56,378 bases of DNA from Streptomyces sp. WM6386 (GCF_000972385.1 NZ_JXTE01000071.1:1-56378), one strand, 5' to 3'; positions 1 to 9,225 are shown, counted from the first letter of the stretch. Numbers and translations are program-made. The notes: a model not told the origin generated them from the letters alone.

Positions 1-2
1 CC

Positions 3-1646
3 CCCGCCCTCCCATCAGCCCGCCCCGCGGGTCCCCCCATCGCGACTCCCGCCACTAGACCCGAGGACAACCTCGACCTCGCTCCCGTCTCCCGCGGCTT
101 CCTGGCCAAAGCCACCCTCGTCACCGCGGTCCTCTCCGTCGCCGGGGCGCTGCTCGGGCTCGCGCGGGATCAGGCGCTCGCGCGGCTCTTCGGGGCCGGG
201 AGCGAGACCGACGCCTTCCTGGTGGCGTGGACGATCCCGGAGTTCGCGTCGACGCTGCTCATCGAGGACGGGCTGGCCTTCGCGCTGGTCCCGGCGTTCA
301 GCCTGGCGTTGGCGCGGCGGGCGCAGGGCGCTCCCGGGGATCCGGTGCGCTCCCTGGTCGCCTCCACGCTGCCTCGCCTCTCCCTGGCCTTCGTCGCCGT
401 GTCCGCGCTGATCGTCGCCGCCGCCCCCTACCTCGTCGAGGCGCTGGCACCGGGCCTGCCCGACCCTGCTCTCGCCGTCGACTGCACCCGGCTCGCCGCG
501 GTCTGTGTGCTGGGCTTCGGACTCGCCGGGTACTGCAGCGCCGCACTCCGCGCCCACCGCAGGTTTCTCGCGCCGGCCTCGATCTACGTGGCGTACAACA
601 CCGGCATCATCACGGCGATGTTCGTCCTGGGCGGGCAGTGGGGCGTGCGGTCTGCGGCGATCGGGGTCGCGATCGGCGGCGGGTTGATGGTCCTGGTTCA
701 ACTGCCCTCCTTTGTAAGGCAGTTGTTCCGCAAGCAGGTCGCTCAGCCGGAGTCGGGTACGAGCGGCGACCGTGCCGTCACCGCCGCCCTCGTCACGACC
801 GTCCTCCTCTTCGCCCTGTGCAGGCAGTCCCAGACCCTCATCGAGCGCTACCTCGCCTCCACCCTCGACGCCGGCGCCATCTCGCACCTGAACTACGCGC
901 AGAAGGTCGCCCAGATCCCGATGACCCTGTCGATGATGCTGTGCACGGTCACCTTCCCGGTGGTCGCGCGAGCCCTCGCCGACGGCGACATCGAGCGGGC
1001 CCGCGCCCGCGTGGAACGGGACCTGGCGCTGGCCACCTGCATGGTGCTGCTCGGCGCCGCCACGGTGATCGCCTGCGCCCCGCAGATCATCGAACTCCTC
1101 TTCCAGCGAGGCGCGTTCACCGCCCGGGACACCGCGGCCACGGCGGGGGTCATGCGCGTGTACGCCCTCGGTCTGCTCGGCCAGACCCTGACCGGCGTGC
1201 TCGTACGGTCGTACTTCTCCGCCGCCCGCCCCAGCTGGTACCCGGTCGCCGCGATGGCCGCGGGCATCGTCGCCACCTCCTGGATCGGCGCCTGGGCGGT
1301 GGGCCCCTGGGGTGTCTGCGGCATCGCCGCCGCCAACGCCGTCGGCATCACCGTGACCGCCGTACTGCTGCTGGCCGGCATGGGTCCCAGAAGCGTCCCG
1401 ATCCGCAAGCGGGGCGCGCTGCGCGAGCTGAGCAGGCCCGTACGCGCCGCGGTGGTCGCGACGATCGCCGGGACCTTCGTCGCCACGCAGGTGCCGGCCG
1501 CCGTGCCCGGGCTCGCCGCGGGCGGCGTGACCGTCGCCGCCGTCTTCGTCCTGCTCGCCCGGGCGCTGGACGCCCAGGGCGTCGTACCCGCACTGAGATC
1601 CCTACGCTCCGTCACACGAAGGCTCACGCATGGCCGCTGCCGTTGA
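3..1646 (+). CDS. MurJ/MviN-like lipid-linked oligosaccharide flippase (5' end outside window)
   Basis: Polytopic membrane protein of the MOP/MviN superfamily, which moves lipid-linked sugar intermediates across the cytoplasmic membrane. The frame is open from the left edge with no ATG/GTG before position 222. The residues coded before 222 already match a MurJ N-terminus (a segment like LGLARDQALARLFGAGSETDAF), so the gene starts outside the window and a GTG start at 222 would delete the first helix. Many hydrophobic segments run to the C-terminus. It overlaps the deacetylase by 17 nt and heads a string of polysaccharide genes, so I infer it flips a surface polysaccharide unit rather than being the housekeeping lipid II flippase; this is not proven. 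Confidence 0.85.
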   Translation, partial: PALPSARPAGPPIATPATRPEDNLDLAPVSRGFLAKATLVTAVLSVAGALLGLARDQALARLFGAGSETDAFLVAWTIPEFASTLLIEDGLAFALVPAFSLALARRAQGAPGDPVRSLVASTLPRLSLAFVAVSALIVAAAPYLVEALAPGLPDPALAVDCTRLAAVCVLGFGLAGYCSAALRAHRRFLAPASIYVAYNTGIITAMFVLGGQWGVRSAAIGVAIGGGLMVLVQLPSFVRQLFRKQVAQPESGTSGDRAVTAALVTTVLLFALCRQSQTLIERYLASTLDAGAISHLNYAQKVAQIPMTLSMMLCTVTFPVVARALADGDIERARARVERDLALATCMVLLGAATVIACAPQIIELLFQRGAFTARDTAATAGVMRVYALGLLGQTLTGVLVRSYFSAARPSWYPVAAMAAGIVATSWIGAWAVGPWGVCGIAAANAVGITVTAVLLLAGMGPRSVPIRKRGALRELSRPVRAAVVATIAGTFVATQVPAAVPGLAAGGVTVAAVFVLLARALDAQGVVPALRSLRSVTRRLTHGRCR

Positions 1647-2352
1647 TTCCGCCCCCGTCCCGTGGATCGCGATGTACCACTCGGTCGGCGACTGCTCCGA
1701 CGACCCGTACCGCATCACGGTCACACCCGACCGACTCGACCGCCAGCTGGACTGGCTCCGTCGCCGCGGTCTGCGGGGCGTGTCCATGGCCGCGCTGCTG
1801 GCCGCCCCCACCCGCAGGGACCTCGTCGGCCTCACCTTCGACGACGGGTACGCCGACTTCCTCGACCACGCCCTGCCCGTACTGCGCAAGCACGACTTCG
1901 GGGCCACCCTCTTCGTCCTCCCCGGCCGTCTCGGCGGCGACAACGCCTGGGACCCGCTCGGCCCGCGCAAGCCGCTGCTCACCGCCGACGGTCTCCGCCG
2001 GGCCTGCGAGGCGGGCGTGGAGATCGGCTCGCACGGTCTCACCCACGTCGACCTGACCAAGACCGACGACCTGCGGCTCAAGTCCGAGGTCGTCGAGAGC
2101 CGGACCGCGCTGGAGGAGTTGACCGGTGCGTCCGTGAAGGGCTTCTGCTACCCGTACGGGACGCTCGACGAGCGCGTCGTCGACGCCGTACGAGAAGCCG
2201 GATACGCGTACGCCTGCGCCATCGACCCCGGCCCCCTCACCGGCCCGTACGCCCTCCCCCGTCTGCACATCGGCCAGAACGACACCGCCGTACGCCTCTT
2301 CCTCAAGCACCGGCTGCACCGGCTGCGCCGCCGTCCCGTGAAGGGGATCTGA
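1630..2352 (+). CDS. Polysaccharide deacetylase (NodB homology domain)
   Basis: A 240-aa metal-dependent deacetylase of carbohydrate esterase family 4, expected to remove N- or O-acetyl groups from a polysaccharide or lipid-linked sugar. Visible motifs are the TFDDGY signature (D71/D72), the metal-binding SHGLTH motif (H135, H139) and the downstream GFCYPYG segment. No signal peptide or membrane segment is evident, so it probably acts on the cytoplasmic side. The ATG lies inside the last codons of the flippase gene and the next gene starts 1 nt after its stop, implying translational coupling. Substrate unknown. Confidence 0.85.
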   Translation: MAAAVDSAPVPWIAMYHSVGDCSDDPYRITVTPDRLDRQLDWLRRRGLRGVSMAALLAAPTRRDLVGLTFDDGYADFLDHALPVLRKHDFGATLFVLPGRLGGDNAWDPLGPRKPLLTADGLRRACEAGVEIGSHGLTHVDLTKTDDLRLKSEVVESRTALEELTGASVKGFCYPYGTLDERVVDAVREAGYAYACAIDPGPLTGPYALPRLHIGQNDTAVRLFLKHRLHRLRRRPVKGI

Positions 2353-2353
2353 G

Positions 2354-3499
2354 GTGAAGGCCCTCCACGTCATCACCGGCCTCGGGGTCGGCGGCGCCGA
2401 GCAGCAACTGCGGCTGCTGCTCAGGCATCTGCCCGTCGACTGCGACGTCGTGACGCTCACCAACCCGGGCGCGGTCGCCGACGGACTGGTCGCCGACGGA
2501 GTGCGCGTCACCCATCTCGGGATGGCCGGCAACCGCGACCTGGCCGCCCTGCCCCGCCTGGTCCGCCACATCCGGGCCGGCGGCTACGACCTCGTGCACA
2601 CGCACCTGTACCGCGCCTGCGTCTACGGCCGGCTCGCCGCGCGTCTCGCGGGCGTCCGCGCGGTCGTCGCCACCGAACACTCCCTCGGCGACTCGCAGAT
2701 GGAGGGCCGCAGGCTCACCGCCGGCGTCCGTGGCCTCTACCTGGCCAGCGAACGCCTGGGCCGCGCGACGGTCGCCGTCTCCCCCACCGTCGCCGCCCGT
2801 CTGAAGCGCTGGGGTGTGCCCGCCCCCCGTATCGAGGTCGTCCCGAACGGCATCGACCTGCCCCGCTTCCGCTTCGACGCCCTCCAGCGTCTGCACACCC
2901 GCCGCCGCCTCGGCCTGCCCGAGGAGGCATACGTCATCGGCGGCATCGGCCGGCTCACGGCGGGCAAACGCTTCGACACCGTCATCCGCGCGCTGGCCCA
3001 GCTGCCGGACAACTGCCGGCTGTTGCTGGTCGGCGGCGGCCCGGACGAGCACCGGCTGCGCCAGGTCGCCCGTGCGGCCGGGGTCACCGACCGGGTCCTG
3101 TTCACCGGCGAACGCCCCTACGTCCCCGACGGCTCCCCCGGCCCCGATCTGCCGTCCCTCACCTCCGCGATGGACCTGCTCGTCTCCCCGTCGCCCGAGG
3201 AGGCCTTCGGCCTTGCGGTCGTCGAGGCGCTGGCGTCCGGGCTGCCGGTGCTCTACAGCTCCTGCCCGGCGGTCGAGGACCTGCCCTCGCAGGCGGCCCC
3301 CGGCAGCCGCCAGGTCCTGGGCGGCCCCGACGAGTTCGCCCGCGCGATCGCGACGGCCCGCACCGAGGGCCCCCGCACCCGCACCGCCCCGGACGCCGCC
3401 CACCACTACTGCATCACCCGCAGCGCCGCACAGCTGATGGATGTCTACGCCGCCGCAGCCTCGTCGCCCACGTCACCCCAGGGAGTCAGTTCCTCATGA
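2354..3499 (+). CDS. Glycosyltransferase family 4 (GT-B fold)
   Basis: A 381-aa retaining glycosyltransferase. The N-terminus reads MKALHVITGLGVGGAEQQ, the glycine-rich loop typical of GT4 enzymes that find an acceptor in the membrane leaflet. The C-terminal Rossmann half carries VVPNGID, the GIGRLTAGKRFD segment and the E-x7-E nucleotide-sugar motif (E283/E291 in EEAFGLAVVEAL). GTG start, coupled to the deacetylase upstream. Its stop overlaps the next start by 4 nt. It probably adds one sugar during assembly of the same surface polysaccharide; the donor sugar cannot be read from the sequence. Confidence 0.85.
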   Translation: MKALHVITGLGVGGAEQQLRLLLRHLPVDCDVVTLTNPGAVADGLVADGVRVTHLGMAGNRDLAALPRLVRHIRAGGYDLVHTHLYRACVYGRLAARLAGVRAVVATEHSLGDSQMEGRRLTAGVRGLYLASERLGRATVAVSPTVAARLKRWGVPAPRIEVVPNGIDLPRFRFDALQRLHTRRRLGLPEEAYVIGGIGRLTAGKRFDTVIRALAQLPDNCRLLLVGGGPDEHRLRQVARAAGVTDRVLFTGERPYVPDGSPGPDLPSLTSAMDLLVSPSPEEAFGLAVVEALASGLPVLYSSCPAVEDLPSQAAPGSRQVLGGPDEFARAIATARTEGPRTRTAPDAAHHYCITRSAAQLMDVYAAAASSPTSPQGVSSS

Positions 3500-4152
3500 C
3501 CGAGAACCCCACCGGACCGCGCCGCCCCGCCACGGTCCTCACCCGCGCCAGGACGCTCCCGGCCTGGTCCCTGCTCGCGGCCGGTGCCGTCGCGGGCGGA
3601 ATGCTGGGCGGTGCGTACAGCCTGACCCAGGCACCGACGTACACGGCGACCAGCTATGTCGTCGCCGTTCCCACCGAGAAGTCCGACCCCGCCTCCGCAC
3701 TCGGCTTCGCGCAGGCCTACGGCCGGGTCGCGACCCAGCTCGCGGTGCTCGGGGACGCGCAGGTGTGGGCGGGCGTCCCGGTCAGGACTCTGAAGTCGAG
3801 CGTGCAGACGGCGACCTCGCCGGACGCCCCGATGGTCGCGATCACGGCGACCTCCTCGCGCCCCGACCTCGCCGCCGACATGGCCAACGCGGTCGCCCGC
3901 GCCCTGACCCGGCACGCGGACACCGCCCAGAGCGCCACCAACGTCGAGCTCCAGCAGTTCGCCCGCGCCACCAAGCCCACCGAGCCGTCCTCGGCCTCGC
4001 CCGCGGTGACGGGGCTGGTCGGCGCGAGCGCGGGCGGGCTGCTCGGCGGCCTGGTGCTGCTGGTGCGGCCGCGACGGACCGCCGAAGAGCCGGGGCGCCC
4101 GGCCCAGGTGCCCGGCCCGGCCGTCGCCGCCGACGCCCACGGCCAGCTGTGA
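3496..4152 (+). CDS. Wzz/KpsE-like chain-length or capsular polysaccharide membrane protein
   Basis: A 218-aa protein with a membrane segment near residues 24-45 (WSLLAAGAVAGGMLGGAYSL), an extracytoplasmic middle part and a second membrane segment near 168-190 (TGLVGASAGGLLGGLVLLV) followed by a short basic tail. Two flanking helices around an external domain of about 120 residues is the layout of polysaccharide co-polymerases that set chain length. No kinase domain is fused. ATGA overlap with the glycosyltransferase and GTGA overlap with the next gene put it inside one transcription unit. Assignment rests on topology and context more than on motifs. Confidence 0.65.
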   Translation: MTENPTGPRRPATVLTRARTLPAWSLLAAGAVAGGMLGGAYSLTQAPTYTATSYVVAVPTEKSDPASALGFAQAYGRVATQLAVLGDAQVWAGVPVRTLKSSVQTATSPDAPMVAITATSSRPDLAADMANAVARALTRHADTAQSATNVELQQFARATKPTEPSSASPAVTGLVGASAGGLLGGLVLLVRPRRTAEEPGRPAQVPGPAVAADAHGQL

Positions 4153-5237
4153 CGTACACGACGGAACTCGTCACCGACGACACCGTCTTCGCCGCACTGG
4201 CCCTCGACTGGGCGCGTCTGTACGGCCGTTCCTCCACCGCGACCCCGTTCCAGAGCCACGCCTGGCTGCGCTCGTGGTGGCTGTCGTACGGCCGTGACGG
4301 ACGGCTCCGTGTTCTGGTGGTCCGCGACGGGCGCGACCTCGTCGCCGCCGCGCCTCTGATGCGCGTTCTGCGTCCCGTGCCCTCCCTCGTGCCGCTCGGC
4401 GGGGCGATCTCCGACTACGGGGACGTCCTCCTCGACGACGAGCGGGGCGAGAAGCCGGTCGCCGCGCTCACCGAGGCGCTGGCCGCGGCGGCCCGCACCG
4501 CACTGGTCGACCTGCGTGAGGTGCGGCCGGGCGGCGCGGCGCAGCGGATCTACGACCACTGGCCCGGGCCGCGGCGCCGGGTCGGCGACTCACTGTGCCT
4601 GGAGCTGCCCGCCGTGCCGATGGACGAGCTGGTGGCCCGGCTGCCGTCGGCCAAGGCCCAGCAGCGGGTGCGTGCCAAGCTGCGCAAGCTGACCTCGCTC
4701 GGCATCGAACGGCATGTCGTGGAGCCCGACGAGGTCGACAAGGCGCTGCGGCGGCTGCTGGAGCTGCACCAACTCCAGTGGCAGGGGCGGAAGGTGACGA
4801 GCGAGCATCTGCGGCCGCGGTTCCGCGAGCACCTGGTGCGCTCGGTCGCTGCGATGGTGCGGTCCGGGGACGCGGTCGTCACCGAGTTCCGGCTGGACGA
4901 CGATGTGGTGGCCGTCGATCTGACGCTGCTGTCGCGGCGGCTCGCGGGCGGCTATCTGTACGGCGCCCATCCGTGTCTGCGCGAGCGCAAGGCGGATGTG
5001 GCGGTGATGCTGCTCGACGCGGCCGGCGACCACGCGCGGGGCACGCTGAGCCTGCTGCGCGGCAACGAGCCGTACAAGCACCACTGGAAGCCCGAACCGG
5101 TCGTCAACCAGCGGCTGCTGCTGGCCCGGCGGCGCACCGCCCCGCTGCTGGCGGCGGCGCTGTGCGACGTCACCGCTCGCAGCCGGGGCAAGGAGCTGGT
5201 GCGCACGTGGAGGGAGCGCGGTGGCGGCGGGCCCTGA
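4149..5237 (+). CDS. FemAB/CelD-like GNAT-fold acyltransferase
   Basis: A 362-aa protein of the BioF2-like / CelD (acetyltransferase_6) type, often found in polysaccharide clusters and thought to acylate sugars or peptides. The start is the GTG overlapping the Wzz-like stop; the same frame is open upstream, but that stretch is antisense-like noise over the preceding gene. Typical features are the early TPFQSHAWLRSWW segment and the later RLAGGYLYGAHPCLRERKADV region. It is the last gene of the first + strand run; the next gene lies 22 nt downstream on the other strand. Confidence 0.75.
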   Translation: MTYTTELVTDDTVFAALALDWARLYGRSSTATPFQSHAWLRSWWLSYGRDGRLRVLVVRDGRDLVAAAPLMRVLRPVPSLVPLGGAISDYGDVLLDDERGEKPVAALTEALAAAARTALVDLREVRPGGAAQRIYDHWPGPRRRVGDSLCLELPAVPMDELVARLPSAKAQQRVRAKLRKLTSLGIERHVVEPDEVDKALRRLLELHQLQWQGRKVTSEHLRPRFREHLVRSVAAMVRSGDAVVTEFRLDDDVVAVDLTLLSRRLAGGYLYGAHPCLRERKADVAVMLLDAAGDHARGTLSLLRGNEPYKHHWKPEPVVNQRLLLARRRTAPLLAAALCDVTARSRGKELVRTWRERGGGGP

Positions 5238-5259
5238 CCGACCCGCCGCCACCCGGTCC

Positions 5260-6534
5260 TCACCGGCTGCGCGACCACCAGTCGAAGCGCATGCACAGCT
5301 TCCCGCCGATCCAGTACTCCACCCACTCGCCCAGGTCCATCGGCGAACAGTTGGGCGGGTTCGTCGGAGTGGGGTCGGGCGTCGGGTCAGGCGTGGGCTC
5401 GGTGGGCGCCGGTGTCGGTTCGTCGGTGCGTCCGAAGAGCACGGACCGGTAGATCTCCGACGCCGCGGGGTTGTCGTCGCACTGCCAGACGCCGTGCGGA
5501 CAGTAGTCCGTGAGCGTGTTGTACAGCGGCTTGTGCTCGTCCATCCACGCGAGCATGCGCCGCATGTACTCGGCGTTGTCTCCGTTGCGGAAGAGTCCCC
5601 ATTCAGGATAGGAAATTGCCTTGCCGTGGGATTTGGCGAAATCCACGTGCTCCTGAAGCCCGTACGGCTCTTTCACCTGCTGGTCGAATGAGATGCCTTC
5701 CGGCTGGTCGTACGAGTCCATGCCGATGATGTCGACGGTGTCGTCACCGGGATAGCACTTCGTCCAGCCGATGGCGTCCTGACCGCGGCTCGGCGTGAAA
5801 TCGAAGCGGAATTTCTGGCCCGGCACCGAACGCATGGTGGTGACGATCCTGTTCCAGTACTTCTTCCAGGCCTCCGGGTCCGGCCCACAGCGATGGGTGT
5901 ACGTGATGCCGTTCATCTCCCAGCCGAGCACGATGACCGTGTCCGGCACCTTCAGCTCGACCAGCCGTTCGGCGAGGCGGCGGAAGTGGTGATCGAAGTC
6001 GCCCCGCGCACCCTGCTGGATCAGCCGCCGGACCTGGTAGTCGGGGACCCGGCCCTCGTTGCGCTCCTGCATGGGGACGTTGAGGACGAACATGCGGTCG
6101 TCGCGCTCGTTGCGCCAGTCGGCCCAGGAGTCGAGGAAGTCGGGGGCGCCCTCGATGTTGCTCCAGCGGTCGCCGGGCAGATAGGTGTGGCCGACGCGCA
6201 GATCGGCGCCGCCCAGCCAGCGGCTGAGCTCGGAGATACGGTTCACTCCGCGCGGGCCGTAGTCGAGGTAGGCGCCGAAGGCGGGGAGCTCGGGGACGGG
6301 CTTCGGCTCGGGCACGATCACCGGGTCGGCGGACGGGGTGGCCGCCGGCGGCTGAGCGGACGCGGACGGAACGGCAGGTACCGCGGGCACCGCCGGCGTG
6401 GGAGCGGGAGGATCGCCGGCCTGTACCACCCCCGCTGCGAATCCGGGCCCCGAGGCCAGGGCGGCGGACGCGGCGACCGACGCCGCAATGAACGCCAGCC
6501 TTCTGGTCCGGGCCCGTCGCTGCTGTGAGTCCAT
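5260..6534 (-). CDS. Secreted GH26-like glycoside hydrolase (endo-mannanase family fold)
   Basis: A 424-aa exported enzyme: basic N-terminus, hydrophobic signal segment (about 12-35), a Pro/Ala linker, then a beta/alpha barrel from about residue 84 to 365. The candidate acid/base is E206 in GWEMNG and the nucleophile E311 in SYPEWGLF, matching the GH26 pattern. A PTP-rich linker (about 374-396) leads to a small two-cysteine C-terminal module. The start has a strong RBS (AAAGGAG, 6 nt). It sits on the opposite strand inside the polysaccharide cluster, so it may trim or release that polymer. Codon choice in part of the gene (AAT, GAA, TTT) is slightly more AT-rich than in its neighbours. Confidence 0.75.
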   Translation of the reverse strand: MDSQQRRARTRRLAFIAASVAASAALASGPGFAAGVVQAGDPPAPTPAVPAVPAVPSASAQPPAATPSADPVIVPEPKPVPELPAFGAYLDYGPRGVNRISELSRWLGGADLRVGHTYLPGDRWSNIEGAPDFLDSWADWRNERDDRMFVLNVPMQERNEGRVPDYQVRRLIQQGARGDFDHHFRRLAERLVELKVPDTVIVLGWEMNGITYTHRCGPDPEAWKKYWNRIVTTMRSVPGQKFRFDFTPSRGQDAIGWTKCYPGDDTVDIIGMDSYDQPEGISFDQQVKEPYGLQEHVDFAKSHGKAISYPEWGLFRNGDNAEYMRRMLAWMDEHKPLYNTLTDYCPHGVWQCDDNPAASEIYRSVLFGRTDEPTPAPTEPTPDPTPDPTPTNPPNCSPMDLGEWVEYWIGGKLCMRFDWWSRSR

Positions 6535-6571
6535 GCCTGCTCCTTTCTCACTCTCGCGCTAATCCGATAAC

Positions 6572-6584
6572 TGACACTCAGTCA
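6572..6584. promoter_or_regulatory. Candidate BldD-type box
   Basis: The 13-mer TGACACTCAGTCA lies between the divergent GH26-like gene and the ATP-grasp gene. It fits the BldD pattern as I recall it (TnACnCwGnGTnA) at all fixed positions but one. BldD represses developmental genes with c-di-GMP. It also sits in a perfect dyad, ACTGA-CAC-TCAGT (6570-6582). Inference only. Confidence 0.35.
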
Positions 6585-6670
6585 TGTGACGACGAACTCC
6601 GCCACCGTGCTTGCGGCTTTCGAGTGGCCCTGTCGCCCGCACGGGTGAAACGACCGAAGGAATTGAGTCC

Positions 6671-7948
6671 GTGTCGCTGTTCGACACCCGCGTCCCCGCC
6701 GTACTGCTGCGGATCGACCGAAATCCCTTTCACCACGGAACGCTGGGCGCTGTGCGCTCGCTCGGCAGAGCCGGAGTGGAGGTGCATGTGATCGCGGATT
6801 CCGCCGGAAGTCCGGTGGCCCGGTCGCGTTTTGTACGTCAGATCCACCCCCCGCCGCCACCGCGGGCCTCCGCCCCCGACATCGCCGTGGCCCTGCGCCG
6901 TATCGCCGCCGGTGTCGCGCGCCCGGCGGTGCTGATCCCGATGGACGACGCGAGCGCGGTCGCCGTGGACGGGCTGCGCGAGGAACTGGCGCCCGCCTAT
7001 CTGCTGCCCGCCGCGACGGGCCCGCTGGCCGAGCGCGTCGCCGACAAGGCGGAACTGGCCGCCCTGTGCGCCGCCGTTGACGTACCGCATCCGCTCACGC
7101 TGATCCCGCAGAGCGCGGCCGAGGCCGCGGGCGCCGCCTGGCGGCTGGGCCTTCCGGTGATCGCGAAGTGGAGCAGGCCCTGGCTGCTGCCGACGGAGAG
7201 CGGGCTGCGCAGCACGGTGGTGGTGCGGTCCCCGCAGGAGGCGCGGGAGCTGTATCTGCGCTCGGCGGAGGCGGGCAGCCGGCTGCTGCTCCAGGCGTGT
7301 CTGCCGCCCGGCACCGACCGCGACTGGTTCTTCCACGGATACGTCGACCGCTCGGGTGCCGTGCGCGGCGGGGGCGTCGGCGTCAAGCTGCAGGCCTGGC
7401 CGCGCGGGGCGGGCCTGACGGCGGTGGGCCGCTGGACACCGGACCCGCGTGTGCAGGCGCTGGCCGAGCGGATCACCGGCGAGCTGGGCTACCGCGGCAT
7501 CTTCGACCTCGACTTCCGCTGCGACGCCGAGGGCCGCCACCATCTCCTCGACTTCAACCCGCGCCCCGGCGCCCAGTTCCGGCTCTTCAGCGACACCGCG
7601 GACCTGGACGTCGTACGCGCTCTGCACCTGGACCTGACGCACCGTCCACTGCCGGACGGGGTGCCGCGGGCCGGGCGGCAGTTCGTGGTGGAGAACTACG
7701 CCCCGCTGACCGCGCTGGGCCCGACGCGCGCCGGGCGCGAACGGGCCTGGGGTGCCCGCGACGACCGGGCGCCCGGCTGGGCGATGTGGTGGCTGTGGGG
7801 CCGGCATGTGTCCCGCCGCCTGCTGGAACGGTTGCGCAGGCTGTGCACCCCGGCCGGCGACCGGGCGCGCGTGCGCCTGGTGCGCCAGGCGACCGCCTCT
7901 CCGCTGACGACCGACCTGACCGACGACGAGAAAGCGAGCAGCCGCTGA
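6671..7948 (+). CDS. ATP-grasp ligase (D-aspartate ligase / carbamoyl-phosphate synthase-like)
   Basis: A 425-aa protein of the ATP-grasp superfamily, which joins a carboxylate to an amine or thiol through an acyl-phosphate. The GTG start follows a GAAGGA ribosome site and gives an N-terminus (VPAVLLRIDRNPFHHGTLG) like D-aspartate ligase-type proteins. The lysine in PVIAKWSRP, the DRDWFFHGYV strand and the metal-binding FDLDFR ... LLDFNPRPGAQ segment are visible. Stop and next start overlap (TGATG), so it works with the oxidoreductase. I infer decoration of the polysaccharide or a cell-wall peptide with an amino or carboxylic acid; the substrate is unknown. Confidence 0.7.
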   Translation: MSLFDTRVPAVLLRIDRNPFHHGTLGAVRSLGRAGVEVHVIADSAGSPVARSRFVRQIHPPPPPRASAPDIAVALRRIAAGVARPAVLIPMDDASAVAVDGLREELAPAYLLPAATGPLAERVADKAELAALCAAVDVPHPLTLIPQSAAEAAGAAWRLGLPVIAKWSRPWLLPTESGLRSTVVVRSPQEARELYLRSAEAGSRLLLQACLPPGTDRDWFFHGYVDRSGAVRGGGVGVKLQAWPRGAGLTAVGRWTPDPRVQALAERITGELGYRGIFDLDFRCDAEGRHHLLDFNPRPGAQFRLFSDTADLDVVRALHLDLTHRPLPDGVPRAGRQFVVENYAPLTALGPTRAGRERAWGARDDRAPGWAMWWLWGRHVSRRLLERLRRLCTPAGDRARVRLVRQATASPLTTDLTDDEKASSR

Positions 7949-9219
7949 TGTACGACCTGCTGGTGGTGGGCGCGGGCCCGTACGGCCTGTCCATCGCGTC
8001 CCACGCCGCGGCCGCCGGACTGAACGTGCGCGTCTTCGGCCGGCCCATGGCGTCCTGGCGCGATCACATGCCGCGCGGGATGTTCCTCAAGTCGGAGCCG
8101 CGGGCCTCCAACCTCTCGGACCCGGAGCGCCGCTGGCGCCTCGACGTCTACTGCGAGGGGCAGGGCGTGACGGCCCGTCACGGGGAGCCGATCCCGGTGG
8201 AGATGTTCGCCGAGTACGGCCTGTGGTTCGCCCGCAACGCCGTACCGAAGGTCGACGAGCGCACGGTGTCCCGGGTGGTGGCCCTGCGCCCCGGTGGCTT
8301 CGAGACGGTCACCGAGGACGGCGAGGTGCTGCCCTCCCGCACCCTCGCGCTGGCCGTGGGCGTGCTGCCGTTCGTGGAGATCCCCTCGGTCTTCGACGGC
8401 ATCTCCCCCTCCCTCGTCTCGCACAGCAGCCACCACGGCGATCTCGACCGCTTCCGCGGCAAGGACGTCACGGTGATCGGTGGCGGCCAGGCGGCTCTGG
8501 AGACCGCGGCCCTCCTCGCGGAACAGGGCACCCGGGTCCGGGTCCTGGCGCGCGCCGACGAGCTGTGCTGGAACGATGTGCCGCCGCCGTGGCAACGCCC
8601 CTGGTGGCAGTCGGCCCGCTCCCCGCACAGCGGCCTGGGCTGCGGCTGGCGCAACTGGTTCTACGCCGAGCGCGCCGGCCTCTTCCGCCGGCTCCCGGAG
8701 CCGACGCGGGCCCGGATCGCGGCGACGGCACTCGGTCCGGCGGGCGCCTGGTGGGTGCGGGACCGGGTGGAGCCGGCCGTGGAGGTGCTCCTCGCCCACG
8801 AGGTGGCGGCGGCCCGGGCGGTGCCGGGCGGGGTGCGGCTCGATGTGCTGGACCGGGCGGACGGGGCGGGGACCCTGCGCACCCTGGAGACCGAACACGT
8901 CGTCGCGGCCACGGGATTCAGGGCGAGCATCGACCGTCTCGGCCTGCTCTCCGACGGCCTGCGCTCGACCCTGGCCACGGGCGCGGACGGCGCCCCGCAG
9001 GCCGGCCGGGACTTCGAGTCCCCGTCACATTCCGGTCTGTTCCTGGCGGGCCTGGTGACGGCCTCCGCCTTCGGCCCGGCGATGCGTTTCGTGCACGGTG
9101 CGACCTACACGGCCGGTGCGCTGGTACGAGGGGTGCGGCGCCGTCTGCACACCGGTCCGCGCGAGGGGATCGTCCCGGCGCCGGGGCGGCACGGCACGCC
9201 GGAGCGGGTACGGCGTTGA
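7948..9219 (+). CDS. FAD/NAD(P)-dependent oxidoreductase, N-hydroxylase/BVMO-like
   Basis: A 423-aa two-dinucleotide-fold flavoprotein. The FAD motif VVGAGPYGLSIA is at the N-terminus and the NAD(P)H motif VIGGGQAALETA near residue 175. The FLKSEPRASNLSDP stretch and the C-terminal ATGFRASIDRLG motif resemble lysine/ornithine N-monooxygenase and related flavin monooxygenases. The ATG overlaps the ATP-grasp stop, so the two proteins are made together and probably modify the same small molecule. A strong terminator follows 7 nt after the stop. Substrate unknown; a flavin oxidase or thioredoxin-reductase-like role cannot be excluded. Confidence 0.7.
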   Translation: MYDLLVVGAGPYGLSIASHAAAAGLNVRVFGRPMASWRDHMPRGMFLKSEPRASNLSDPERRWRLDVYCEGQGVTARHGEPIPVEMFAEYGLWFARNAVPKVDERTVSRVVALRPGGFETVTEDGEVLPSRTLALAVGVLPFVEIPSVFDGISPSLVSHSSHHGDLDRFRGKDVTVIGGGQAALETAALLAEQGTRVRVLARADELCWNDVPPPWQRPWWQSARSPHSGLGCGWRNWFYAERAGLFRRLPEPTRARIAATALGPAGAWWVRDRVEPAVEVLLAHEVAAARAVPGGVRLDVLDRADGAGTLRTLETEHVVAATGFRASIDRLGLLSDGLRSTLATGADGAPQAGRDFESPSHSGLFLAGLVTASAFGPAMRFVHGATYTAGALVRGVRRRLHTGPREGIVPAPGRHGTPERVRR

Positions 9220-9225
9220 GGGGCG

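Noticed and set aside
3441..4148. N-terminal extension of the acyltransferase frame
   Set aside because: The extension is Arg/Gly/Pro-rich noise over the Wzz-like gene; the GTGA overlap start gives a normal protein.
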